Below are positions 32,655-44,861 of a DNA stretch of 64,000 nucleotides, in pieces. This DNA is from Chrysoporthe austroafricana (Eukaryota > Ascomycota > Sordariomycetes > Diaporthales > Cryphonectriaceae), in the NCBI GenBank assembly GCA_001051155.2, contig JYIP02000003.1:1674001-1738000 (forward strand), written 5' to 3'. The position numbers were made by a program, and so were the translations under genes. The number at the start of each line of letters is the position of its first letter. Position 1 is the stretch's first letter. The notes under the pieces are model-generated. The model was given only the letters and a program-made list of their open reading frames with translations. It was not told where the DNA came from and did no database searches.

Positions 32655-33859
32655 TCATATCCAGTGAGTCCCCAGCGTCTCGTTCACCGGCCCCATCGTC
32701 TCAGCAACCTCAGACTTGCGCGCCGTCGTCTCCGGCAATTCGACCAGCGTCACGTTGGACGCACCTGCCTCCATGTGCAGCACCTCCAGCTGTGCACTTC
32801 TGCCCATCTCCACAGGACGAGTCCCACCGAGACCAACCTTAACGACGGTTGCTTTCTGACCCTGGTCTTGAGGCACTTGAGGCACCCGAGCCGTAGTTGC
32901 CGCCTCCAAACTCAAAAGTGGCCATCTTGTGGACGCTGCCGCTGTTGGGAGCGGCGTCGTTGCCAAGGTCTCGTGGAACGGGTCGTATCCTAGCCTTGAT
33001 GGTGGGATCAGACGTGGTGTCTGGAGACTCGTCCTCGTGGGCTCTTCGGTCTTCAGCTTCTTAATGTACAGCATCGCCCATGCCAACCCGATCGTGGCCA
33101 GACCGCAGAGGGTAGATATAACGGTAATCCCCACGACGTACCCTGTCTTGGAGGTACCCAGGCATAAAGCGCTTGTCGAGGTCGTTGTCGAGATTGGGCC
33201 AGATGAAATCGTTGAGACCGGACAGGATGATGTCGTGCAGGATTCGGAGCCGAAGCTGGAGTCGGTGGAATTTGGACTGAGCTGGAACAGAACAGTGCCG
33301 ATCCCCGGTCTGGGGAGCTGAAATGAGTTCTGACAACAGTCTGCAAGGCTTTCACTGTCTCCCAGAGAGCAACACCAGAGACCAGACGTGCCGTTCGTGA
33401 CACACGAGCGAAGGGCAAAATTGGTGCTGGCTAACCAACGCGCGAGATTGCCCCGGTCAGCCTCGTCCCCTGTGCATCGCCGCGCCTTCCCGGCCTCTTT
33501 GTTTTCCTCATTCTTTTCCTCCTTTCTCTTGAGTGGAGACACTTACCATTTTGGCCATGACAGACCTGGGGACACGACTGGTCCTGCATCGTTTTGTCTG
33601 TGCAGCCTGTTGCCCATAAAATATGATCTGCTACGACGGTCTGTGTGTTGAGGCATAGACCGGATGAGAGGCAGGCATCGCTGTTTACACTGTTGCAGCA
33701 TGTGCTGTGGCTACCAGTCTCTCCCGTCGCGCTAGAGTTGCATGGGACGGTGCTTGGCCCGTCAGTCTCGACGCCGTTTGGAAAATAGCACGATGCGGCA
33801 TTTGAGAGGATGGCAAAGCTGAATGCTAAGATGGCAAAACACAGCCTTGTTCGCGACAT
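32655..33859 (-). CDS. Single-pass cysteine-rich membrane protein
   Basis: Two exons (33859-33547, 33469-32655) joined over a 77-nt intron give 375 residues. The open frame extends 240 nt upstream, but the Met at 33859 begins a good signal peptide (MSRTRLCFAILAFSFAILSNA). The ectodomain (to about residue 190) has about 18 cysteines in a repeating pattern, including paired ones (TCCNS, WCCSLG, DCCQNS), and several sequons. A Ser/Thr stalk, a helix (starting YVVGITVISTLCG) and a basic then low-complexity cytoplasmic tail follow. The pattern, seen in many Pezizomycotina hypothetical proteins, suggests a cell-surface protein. No function can be assigned. Confidence 0.75.
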
Positions 33860-34657
33860 GCTCAAGGGACCCGAAAAAACGGCACCACCAGAGGAAATGG
33901 GTGGAGAACAAGCGATAAGCTGTTGGTCTGCAACTACATCATCCTTAGCAGCATCGTCCAGAAAAATTGAAGAGATGAGATGCGAGTGCTTCTTCCGAAC
34001 CCATAGTCTGTCTTTGTCTGCTGTTCTTAAGGCTGGCTGGCCCCAGCTCGCCCACCGCACGATGTGACCACACTCAATTCCAGGATAGAACTCTGCCATG
34101 TGTACTTAATCAAAGCAACCTGCATCGCCCCCAGAAAGTGTTTCAGATATGCAGGTCGCCAGTGAGGTCGTTGCTGAACGATCGTTCTGTATTGGAGAGG
34201 CTGTAAGGCTGAAAGCCAAGGGGCTGCAGCTTCGGCCCCCCAAACGGTCACCTGCATCATGCAGTAATCTCGTCTTGTTGCCCGCGCTTTGGGCCGTTCT
34301 ATGTAGGTGATGATGCAATAAGTACCGAGACTTGAGAATATTGTGCCACGGGCAGTTCAGGCATGAGTTCAGCCAAAAGAAAACGTCAAATCATGGCTGA
34401 TCATGGGAACTCTCTCACTGAAAGTGCCGGCTTCATCATCTTAAAAAATAATAGCTCTCTTCTTTTTTTTCCTTTCTTCTCCTATCTATTTGCATTGGTT
34501 TACTCCATCTATCAAAGTTCATACCCGGCCGCTTTCGACAACATCAGGTTTGGCGCCACGGGTTTTTTTTAGTTTTTTTTCCCCTCGTTTTCTTCTTCCC
34601 ACCCCTTGTTGCTTACACGATGTCGCTTACACCCTGATTGATGATGACTATAGTATT
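33860..34657. other. Intergenic region
   Basis: Upstream of the cysteine-rich membrane protein and 3' of the next gene. T-rich runs occur at about 34462-34475 and 34563-34580. No gene recognised. Confidence 0.5.
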
Positions 34658-37501
34658 CTAGTGCCATTGAGAAGCAGGCGCGCCAGGGTACTGGAAGGGG
34701 TGATACTGTTGACCTGGCGGCGGCCATGTAGGAGGCCAGGGGTTGTTGTCGGAAGGTGGTTGATTGGAGGCTGGGATGATGTAGAATAGCTGGTTGGCTG
34801 GAAACAAGGAAGAGGGTTGGTGAGATGCCGAGGTAATTTGGAATAGCTCATTGGCTGGGAAAAGGGAAGAGGATTGATGCGAGGCTGCTACAATGTGGAA
34901 TAGCATATTGGCTGGAAATGCCGCGCCATCGCTCGGTGGAAGGGCGATCAGAGGAAGGGCAGCTGTGACGTCGTAGGCCGGATGCGGTACGTACGGTCGC
35001 GAAGGGTTGTGCCCTCCGGCGTCTCTGAACGGCTCGAAAGGTACGAACTCCGGAGTGTAGAATGGGTATCTCCAAGCTCTTGGTGCGCACCAGTCGTGGG
35101 GGAGAGATCGGGCACGTCGTCGATTGCATCTTGACAGAGTGGCGGCGGCGAACGTCGAGAGACTGGTCTTCTGCTTGTTTCTGACCACATCCTCCTCCTC
35201 AGCACTTGTGTTTTCAAGGACAGTTTGTCCGCTTATAGGGAAGCGGAAGGTCGGTTCGCTCCAAGGCTCGACTGGCGGTGTTGACGGCTCTGGCTCTGGC
35301 GTGTGGAGGTTTTGCTCGGGTCGAGTCTCCACCTTACTCGGAATCTCGAGATTCACGGCCTCGATATGATGCCCAGACCCTGTCTGTTCTTCCTTCTGAG
35401 CCGCCACCTCGGGTGACGCTTCTGGCTCCGTGGAAGCTTTCGCAGGGCTCAAACGAGCCTCATTTGCAGCCTCCAAAACGTTCTCAGCTTCAGGTTGTGC
35501 CTCAGTCTGTAAAGAAGTTTCTTGCCCTGTCGCTTCAACGATGAGGCCATTGTCTTCGACACCGTTGGCTTCCTCTTCCTCGTTGTCTTTTTGGGCAAAG
35601 TCACACTCTTTCTGTGATGTAATCTCCTCGTCTCCCTGGACATAGTCACACTCTTTCTGTGGCTTAACAGCGGGGCCCTGTGTCAAAGATTTGGGGACAA
35701 CTAGGCTCCCTCCACTGCTGTGCATTGTTTCTCTCTTTGAGCGCTCGTCTGCTTTGGCGGCGACCTGGTCTGTTGGAGCAGCAGCCTCGGCTATCATCTC
35801 CTCCAGAGTTTGCTGCTGCAGCGATCCAAGTTGTGCGGCCGCCGTTGAAGACTCGGCTGCAGGCAGAGGGCCCTCGTCATCTGATGCCTCCTGGTCAGGT
35901 TGGGTCGCTCTTGCTGCATATTCCGCTTGCTTCCTCATCTTCTTGTTTCGCTTATGTCTCTGCTCCTTTAGTTTCCTCTTCTCGGCCTTCCTTCTTCTCT
36001 TTTTTGCCTCAGGCGACTCTTTCTCGTCCTCGGCTCCCTCGGCCCCATCTCCTACTCGAGAATTGGACGCCATTGCGCTGTCATCTGGCGCCGGAAAACC
36101 TGCCGAGTTCTGGGTTGGTGTTTTAGAAACGCCCTCGGCTAGTGCTACAGGTGGGCGTTGCTCGCGAGAGGGTAATACCAGGTAGTCCTTCCCCTCAATT
36201 GTCGCAATAAGAAAGCCATTGGCGTTCCGATATATTGGGAAACCCTGCGTCCCTGTCTCCTCCACGTCGGCGAAGAGTTCATCGACTTTTGCTTCAGTGA
36301 TATAGTGCAGGACTCTCTGCACGGCATCCTCGGTCACCGACTCAAGCATCAGAAGATCGTCGATGGTATCCTGTCCGATGTTGTTGAAGGTCTTTTTCGC
36401 TTGGTTGGAAGGTATAGCCTGGGCCTGAAGTGCTTGTGGGAGCAGTCCCTCCCAAGGGCTAATCTCTTGAGCCACAGCTTCAGGCAGCAACTCATAACGC
36501 CCGGGGACATTCAGTGCATAAAGGATCTGACGCACGGAGAAGTGGACCTGAGCGGCATGGGTGGCCAGCAGTTGATAACTTCCGTCGAAGCTGCCACCGT
36601 TGTAGTACTCGACAATTGCTAATTGCAACACCCGAACGAAGTTCAGAGTACCGGGTGATGGCAGGGGATCAAGCTGCAGTATGACACCTTCGAAGGCCAG
36701 ACGTTCTTGCATTTCCGGTCCGTAAGAAGGGCCTGCAAGTGCATATATATGAGCGCCGCCATACTCGAACAATATTGGGGCTTCGGGAGAAGGGATGACC
36801 TACATTCTTGCACAACCCGTGCCAACTCGTCTTTGAACAAGTTATCGATCTTTTCTTTAGGACCAAATACAACCACAGGCCATTCTGGGAATCTCAGGGT
36901 GGGCTCTGATCTCCTCATGTCAATGTACCAGGTCTTAACAGGGATCTTGTGCTCTGGGTCAAGATCCTCCTATGAAACATTCCGTCAGTAATTTGAATAT
37001 GAAGGTGTAGAAAGTCTGGGACCGGAAAATTTTGCGCAAGGGTTGCGAAATATGTGTGCACGGAAGGGACGAGGGAAACATTACAAGATGCAACGCTGAC
37101 CACTTCCGCCAGCCCTGCACCTCGCGAGCAAGACGCTGGGGATCCCACTCAGGCAAGGCGTCATGCTCCTGTGGCTCGGCCATGAGGGTCTGAGAGTCGA
37201 CGAAGCCTTGATACGTGGGCTCGGGCATGGAAACATCGGGTCGGGTTGGGCTGGCGTGCTGCATCTGGTGCACCGAGTCCTCTACAACTTTCAGATGGTC
37301 AGTGTTGGCGTGCAACGCAGAGCTATCCAGCAGGATGGCTAGGAAGGTATCCTCACCGCTCTCTTCCACGACTGTGACGTGGTGATCTTGGCCTGGTGGG
37401 GCAGAGTCAAGTGTATGCTCTGCGTTATCGCTCATCGGGTCGAGGTCAGGGTACTCATCGTCCTGGTGCACAAACAGGGAATCATCATCGCTGTCGGACA
37501 T
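34658..37501 (-). CDS. Large protein of unknown function, conserved-looking N-terminal half
   Basis: Two exons (37501-37085, 36969-34658) give about 909 residues. A start at 37561 is also open, but MSDSDDD at 37501 is the likelier one. The first 420 residues look globular: DPEHKIPVKTWYIDM, then WPVVVFGPKEKIDNLF, then LFEYGGAHIYALAGPSYG. A highly charged segment rich in Lys, Glu and Arg follows (nuclear-localisation-like), then Glu/Ala-rich disorder, and a Pro-rich C-terminus with three near-identical repeats of about 17 residues around FPANxLFxIxxASxQ. One base is missing at about 36799, between ARVVQEC and IPSPEAPILFEY; an extra G restores the frame. No intron of workable length fits there. 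I do not recognise the family; it may be a nuclear scaffold. Confidence 0.7.
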
Positions 37502-39510
37502 CTTCGCGTCGTTTGCCCCTACTCTTGGGGGCTTTCGGCGAAGCAACGGTCTGAAATGCAATAATTCTTTTCTACAATCAGCCTGTTACGCGCTTCAGGA
37601 AGCGATCAATGTGTTTAGACGACTCGGAAAGGCGAAGACTGATTGTTGCAACAGCTGCTAGATTTGTTGCAACAACTTGTGGGGCGAAGGTGAGAGAGAT
37701 GGCGAGAAGAATTTTTTGGGTGGCAGTTTGTGCACAGCTACCTAGCTAGAAAAATTATATTAGATTACATCGTCAAGTCCTTGACGACGGGGTTCAGTGT
37801 TTGCCAGGGTTTGATGTGTTGATGATGTCGACGATTTAGACAAGGAGCTCACTTAAACAGGGAGTATAACACCTAACCCCGATTTGCCAAGTGACAGCCT
37901 CGTTGATATATACTTTAAGTCACCCTTCGCATTTAATAGCCTCGTGGAATCCTCGGACCTGTATCGCTTTGCTCAGCCTATTTCACAGCGTATCCACAAT
38001 GTCCCAGTGATAAAGACAGTACCAAAGGACACATTACATGTTGGCTTGGGAACAATTGTCGATGCCGAAAATCCTAGCATCTTTGATAAAAGGCTCAAGT
38101 AACAAGAGATCTCAGGGATAAAGACGAACCCATAGAGAAAATAGGCAGGAAGTCTAAGGACCCTTCATCATCTGCAACTATAAACTTGTATAAGTTATTG
38201 GTGAGTGCGGCTCACACCCTCAGTGAAAAATTGTCCTGTACTACATGTGACACAATTGCGCGAATATACACCTTCAATACAGAGGAGGGGCTTTTTAGAC
38301 ATGGATAGGTTGACTATAAGAACGCTCAAGTATAACTGGAACAGTATATTGACATAAGCGTGTCAAACACGCCCAAGGCATCCGACTAAATGAAATTATG
38401 GAGTTTGAACGAAGTCACAATTTTGTCTTGATGGCCGACAACTCCACTTGCCTCAGCAAGAGAGAAAAGTTTGGGCATCAGAGCGAAACTTTGTCAAAGC
38501 TAAGATAATTAGCGACAATAATGATACTCTGTTGGCTCCGCACGGTGTCAGACAGGGTTGATGTGGACTCATAGTTGTTTTGGTAGAGCAAGAGCCTCGT
38601 TGCAGAATGGCACCACTATATTTAATGGTAATTATCTAATTAAATGAGATATTTGCTTCTCAAAGCCTAGCTAGATAGTTCTCTCTCATCAGTCCAGAAA
38701 GATGTGGATAACAACCAATTCAGTTGAGAATACCAGTACCAAATGTCTAGAATTCCCTACAAAGAATCCTGTCGAATAGGAGACAAAGGACCTCTCTCCG
38801 ACTGTAATGGCTGGTCCTATAGCACATGATCAATCAGGATTCTGCTTTCCCTTATGCCAGTCAATCGCAACATCTCTTACGACTTCAGTGATTATCAAGG
38901 CCGGAGATATAATTACTACAAGGGCAACACATTTCCATTTGGAAGCAAACAATTCCAAGTCATCTACACAATCTCCCAACACTCCTCAGTGTTTGCACTC
39001 AGCATAAACAAGACAGCTCTCGCAGGGGTATGAGTAACATCCTTTCTGAGAGGATCGATGATCCGCCAAATAAGGTGAAGTCTTTCAAGAATCGGCCGCT
39101 TGATGAGTTAATTATTTAGGTGACTAGCCGCGATTGCTATGGATTTTGCACCTTCACGTCATACCATCTGTTCCCCCGTGTAAATCACACGAGCCTTCCG
39201 ATGTAATTTCCCAATAGGAAGGACCTTGAGTCAGTCTTCTTACGATTGTAAATCTAAAATTCATGAACTTTGTCCTCTCATTATTCTCTGGCGAAACCTC
39301 GCTAGTATCCTTCAATGCTCCCCATCTGCCTGAGTCACAAGGACTCTTGCATGATATTATAAGGAGACTCGCCTCTGTAAGCCTTGATAAGAAGAGAGTC
39401 TCGAGAGGTTGTCTTCACAAATCATCATCCCCGGACTCTAATCTCTAGGCCTCAAATTTCAAACCACCAAGTCTCCTATTGCCCAAAGCTACGTCCCTTA
39501 CAAACACCTG
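37502..39510. other. AT-leaning intergenic region with possible gene fragments
   Basis: Two kb with no intact gene. Short protein-like stretches occur on the plus strand near 37884-38102 and 38115-38300 in different frames, broken by stops, and could be a decayed gene. The signal is too weak to name. Confidence 0.4.
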
Positions 39511-40510
39511 ATGATGAAGCTTCCCATTTTCTCCATGACCATAGCATTTATAGCTACAACTGGCCACACCCTGTCGACCAGCATTCTGGTACCACTTTAC
39601 GTCTATCCCGGTGCCGGCGAATGGGACAGCGTATACGCTGCTATCGAAGCTAGCCCATCTCTCACATTCCAGGTGATTGTCAACCCCGGTGACGGTCCCG
39701 GCTCTTCGACCCCTGGATACGATGCCAACTGGATCACTGGTGTATCTACTCTCAACTCGTACGACAATGTTGAGACATTTGGATATGTTCACACGTCATA
39801 CGGTTCTCAGACTATTTCTGCAATTGAGGCTAACATCACAACCTGGGAGTCGTGGAATGCTTACACCACGGCCAACATATCTATGGCGGGCATCTTCTTT
39901 GACGAAACGCCAGACAACGAAACCTCGTACATGGCGGCCTTGACGGAACTCGCCCACGCGGCACTTGGTAGTAGCAGCAAAATCATCTTTAATCCAGGCA
40001 ACTTCATTATCGACGACGATTACTTCTCCCTCGCAGACAGCATCATCATCTTCGAGAACGCTGCATCTCAATGTAAGTTGTCGTACATGAATATAGCTTT
40101 GCAATAGACCAAGCTGCCCTGCTTCTGCCCCATAGTCTCCCGATAGGCCCTAAATTGACTAGGCTAATGTAGACTCGACATCGGTACCCGCGTCAAGCAT
40201 TTGTTCCGAGTATGCCTCGAAGACTGCCATATTGATATATGGCTTCGTGGCTGACAATGGCAACAACACCATCGTATGTCAATGCTCCTTCCCTACATGT
40301 TAATATTCCATAACGCCTTCGATGACTACTTCTCGGACTCCCAGACTGGAGTATTCTGACACATAATAGTTAGAGTCGTGGCTTAAGAGCATGGTAAAAG
40401 CTGGCATCGGCAGCGTGAACGTTGTCAACTACGACTGGTCAGAGGTTGCTTCGAACGATGCGCCGGCTGCAATTGGAACTGTTTCTTGTATGCTTGTTGA
40501 CGCACAGTAA
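39511..40510 (+). CDS. Secreted spherulin-4-like protein
   Basis: Three exons (39511-40072, 40173-40273, 40370-40510) with GT..AG introns of 100 and 96 nt encode 267 residues. A signal peptide (MMKLPIFSMTIAFIATTGHT) is followed by the spherulation-specific family 4 fold, a TIM-barrel-like domain. Typical landmarks are ILVPLYVYPG, FQVIVNPGDGPG, TFGYVHTSYG, IFFDETPDN and KIIFNPGNF. The FFDE acidic pair sits where related glycosidase-like barrels have catalytic acids. In Physarum the family is linked to spherulation; fungal members are secreted, and some relatives are galactosaminidases of Ega3 type. Activity here is inferred. The gene stands alone in an AT-leaning region. Confidence 0.9.
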
Positions 40511-43500
40511 TTCCATGGGAACCCAAAGAGAAAAGCCGGGGAGGGGGGGCTTTTGCGGCTCTTATTGGGGGGAGGGGGGCTTCAGAAATCATTTACTAGA
40601 AAATTCATGAACAGTTCATTAGGATTATAGAGCTCACGCTGACACATCCCTTTGGGTGATCGCTGCGTACACTTGTATCCGGGCTCACGAGCAGGCCACT
40701 TGGGCAATGGAACGCTTCAACATGGCATCGGACAGTTAATTATTAGCCATTGGAGACTACGCTATGTTGTGAGTTGTGGGATGTATCGACTTCATCCCCG
40801 ACCACTGATATGTCAAGTTTGGCCGTTTTCGCCGACGCAGCTGATGCTCAGGGAAGAATATCACGCAATCCGTATTGCACGATAGAGAATATAATAACCT
40901 TGGAAGATTTGAGTATCTCATGGTGGCTAGCCTACTTGATGTCTTTAGATCAATTGCTGATTGATCCTGGTATATGAAAGAAACCGTTCAAAGCTGAGTG
41001 ATTGGCATTTACTGACTCGGCGGTCTTCGAGATTTAGACGTAGATAGATCTATAGCACGCCACCGAACTCGTTCAAAGGACCAGTCGCCCGGGGGGGGGT
41101 CGATGGAAAGGAGGCCTACTGCTCTAGGAAGACGTTTGACAAGGTGATTTTTGAATTGATAGGAGGTGATTGCTAATGAAGGAGGACTGTTTGGTGGGTG
41201 AGTATTGGCATGTCTGCGTACAGCCATGTAATGCCGTTCAAAATAGCTTGATTCTTCGAGCTGAGCACCGAGGACTTAGGAACATTCACAAAAACCAATG
41301 CGCGAGCATCTTGAGTACTCGGTGTACGGAGACAGAGGAACCGTTTTGGTGAGGTTGAGTTCCTGAACGTGGCTAGGACTGTTTCGACCTTGTCTATTTT
41401 CTGTGGGCTATAGCCATGCTAGATCTCATGTTCATCCATGTGGCCACACACCTTACGATAAGCAGAAGATCAAGGGCAAATCTCATCCAATCGATGTCTG
41501 CAATGCAGCAGAATCACCCCCGAACGCCGGTGTCTCAGAGCAGGAGGGGCTTGATCTACGGATGTCCCATTCCTCGGGCTTGTCCAGGAGCAGAGCGGAC
41601 AGTCAGACTTGTGCATGTTGCCAATACAACTCAGCGACCGCGCAAGCCGCGAGATGCTTTCTGAAGAACTGATACCGAGAACTTGTGGCGATGAAACCTT
41701 CCAAGGTTGCAAGGCTCGGGCTCTCGTGATGCCGGTGGTCGTTGTAGGCTGCAGCCTTGGCTGTCCCAGATCCACATCCGCCAGAGATTATCCACCCACC
41801 ATACACTCCATCTTGGAGAGGGCGTTATCGTTCGTCAGATGGAGTCCCAGCTGGTAGCTGCAGAAAGTCGGGGAGCAGATCGAGCGGCGGTTTGCTTGGC
41901 AATGGAGTTGCAGAGGATTTGCGCGACGCTGGGCAGAGTGGAGGCACTTAGGCGAGACGACTTGATAACGCCTGGTGTGTTACGCTCCCCCGCCCATTCG
42001 AGTCGCGGAAACGGAAACAAGCTACGTTGAACAGGAAGACGTCGTCTTCACTGCGCATCCCACTTACACAAGAGGTGGTCGGGGACCGTCGGGGTTTCAT
42101 AACCGCCGCCCGATCTAAGGTTTCGGGTCTCTCAAGTGATCTGTCACAGCAAATGCTTTGTGACGCCTCGACAGGTGTCGATGCATCGTCCACAATGCGA
42201 CATTCCGCATTTGAAGAAGTGTCGGGCTGGTAACCTAGCACGGCACAGCACGGCACTGCACGGGAAGCCTCGTGGCAGTCCTGAGCAGCGCCCCGTCTGG
42301 AGCAGGGCTGAGTCTCTTATCATCGCGTCATATCTCACGTGGGACGATGCATCCGGTCGCATGTGGCTTAGAGGATCTCGACGAGCGCATCGTGCACGGC
42401 CAAAGCCCGACCGAACTCGATCGGCACGGCACTTGCAACATTTGGAAGGTCTGGCGGGATGACAGCAGTGATCGCACAGGTTTCCGCAACCCCACGGCGA
42501 GAGCACAAGGAGGACCGAGGACAGCAGAGCAGCACCGCGCGCGCAGGTTACATGGTATTACTGTGTACCTTAGTTTGATGCGATGGGGACGGGCTGGGGC
42601 TGGACACATGTGTCGTGCGACCACAACAGCATGACGAGGAGCCCCGACGCAGCGGTCAGGTCGGCGGAGATGGGCTCCGATGCAGTTGGCACGCGGGTTC
42701 AATGTATGGTCAGCAAGCTGAACAGCGAACACGCTGGGCGCCGCCACAAGGATGCACGCAGCTGGCCACCTGTCTCACGGCAGCCCAAGCCACTCACATA
42801 CTATTATCTATGTATGTACGGACGTGCTTGCTTTGGGACGGGGATGCCACAAGGGGGGCGCCAGGGCGGCACTCGGCACCAGGCACGTGTACTAAATGTG
42901 GTCCGTCGGCCCGCAAAATACCGCTGAGGCCTGCAAAGTGTCTGTGTCTGTTTTGTGGTCTGTAATTACCCAGGTAAGCTCTGCGCTGTTGTTCCGCACG
43001 CAATCTCCCCAGCGACGAGCCGGCTCGCCGTCTCATCTCGAGCTGTTGCACCATTGGCATCGCGCGTCCGGAGATGAGACTGGTTGACGACATTGCCTCC
43101 GTGAGGGCTATGTAGTAATGCCTCGTGGCTCTATCAGCCTCGGCCCGCTGGCACGGCCGAATTCGCAGGTTTGATCTAGCGCCGTCAACGTTCCCCTTTC
43201 GAGTACTTATATCCGCGGCGGCCACTCACGCTCCGCAGCCGGAAAGACGCCAGAAGGCGGCGGCTAGCTCCTCGGACAGGCCAGGAGACGGCCGGGGCTG
43301 GTAGGCCAGCGACATGTGCTGGTCTTGAGGGCGACAAGACAATAAGCCCTGGCAGGAGGACACAGGAGCCAGTTCGACCAAGCCCGGCCGGGGGACGGCG
43401 CCGCCACTCACATGCGAAGTCCAGCTAGTGGGGTGTCACATACTGGATAGGCCTGTGATCCTTCGAGATAAGCGGCGGCGGCGAGAGCTGCGCAGCGCCC

Positions 43501-44861
43501 AGCACATCGCAGACCTGGCAGCAGAGGCCCACTGGGGTTTTGCCAACGTTGGTCCCAGGGAGCGGGATCGTCGCCTCGTCCCGGCCATTGACAGACCACC
43601 ACCAGGGAGGAGCCACAAATCTCGAGTCCGGGGAGGTAACGCCGCCGTACAGATGAATTGTGCCATTTGACCATCTGGCCCCTCCTCGAAATCTGCCCCT
43701 CGGCGCAGGACCCACCGGCCTCGTCTGCTCTCCTGCAGCAATGTGGAGGGGCGGGCGCAGCTGCGGCGTCCGGCCACGCGACTGGCCTGTCCTGTCTCGC
43801 TGTCACGCTCCAGTGGCCCGAGTGCAGCGACCGAGGCGACCGTCCCCACGGCCGGATTGGCTCGAGCTGCCCACGTACTTTTTCTGTTCCTCCTGGCGTG
43901 CTAGGCCCCAGGGGGACAGGCAGGACCTAGACCGAGCCCCCCATCCGCTCGTATGCGTGACTGCCCGTGGCGTTCACCCCCCTCTGCTGTAGGGCGGGCG
44001 TGCGGGTTGGCAAGCGGACAGGCGCTGATAACGGCACCCGGCAGGATTTTTGCATTGGCAAGCCAGCTTGTCTCGATTTCCCACCCATCTTCTTCTTAGC
44101 GAGGGTCGAGTTCCGAGGCAGCCCTCGCCTCCTCTCCTGCCTAAATAGCTTTAAATGCCGACATGGGGCGAGTGAGTGCAGGCCTCGACGAGGCCCTCCC
44201 CAACCTCGCCCTCCCTCTGGCCTCGCACAAGACGATCTGTCACCCCATGTCCACAACGAGCAGTTGGTGACGGCGTGCAGCTGGCTCCTGGTCCCCGGCC
44301 CTCTTTCTCTCTCCCTCTCAGGTTGCAGCAGCCAGATCGACGCAGTTTATCCGCGTCGGGGTCCGTATAAGCCAACGGTCGAGAGGCCCAGCCTGCAATC
44401 ACCTCACATCGCCCAGGCCAGGTGACGACGAGGTCGGCCGACGGCTTTGCCCCTCTGCTGATCTCATCTCCTATCCCGGCGGCAGAGACAGAAGCAAATA
44501 TCCTATCCTTAGTTCTGCCTCCCTCGATCTTGAAATCCTCTGGAGGGATCCTTTCAGCTCCTACCACGACTCTTGCTGGCCAATCTCAATATCAACTTAT
44601 TTGAAACCGCCTTCAACTTACAGCCACGAGATTAGCCAGCACGTATAGCTATAGACGGAAACATCCGGCCTCCGTCCTGCGTCCGCCCGGACGACAGACA
44701 ACATACGATAAGAGGCGGGGGGTAGGAAAAGAAAAGGAAAAAGAAACGTTCTCGGGGCCAAATCTCACTGTCAGCACCGGATCGATTCGACGTGAGATCG
44801 AGCCTTTTTTTCTTCCTGAGGGAGCCAGCACCCAGTGTCCTCCCGTGGGCATGTCGCCAAC
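40511..44861. other. Long intergenic region, no supported gene
   Basis: About 4.3 kb. The left third is AT-leaning; the rest is GC-rich with many short frames on both strands that overlap and carry no domain or splice continuation. The part nearest 44862 has pyrimidine-rich runs (44300-44330) that fit a promoter and 5' leader for the PTH11-like gene. No RNA gene or repeat recognised. Confidence 0.5.

Noticed and set aside
36777..36800. Intron of 23 nt in the 909-residue protein gene
   Set aside because: Has GT and AG ends but is far below workable intron length; a one-base loss explains the frame change better.
41403..44604. Many 60-150-codon frames on both strands
   Set aside because: Mutually overlapping, no domain, no splice-linked neighbours; GC-rich composition alone explains them.
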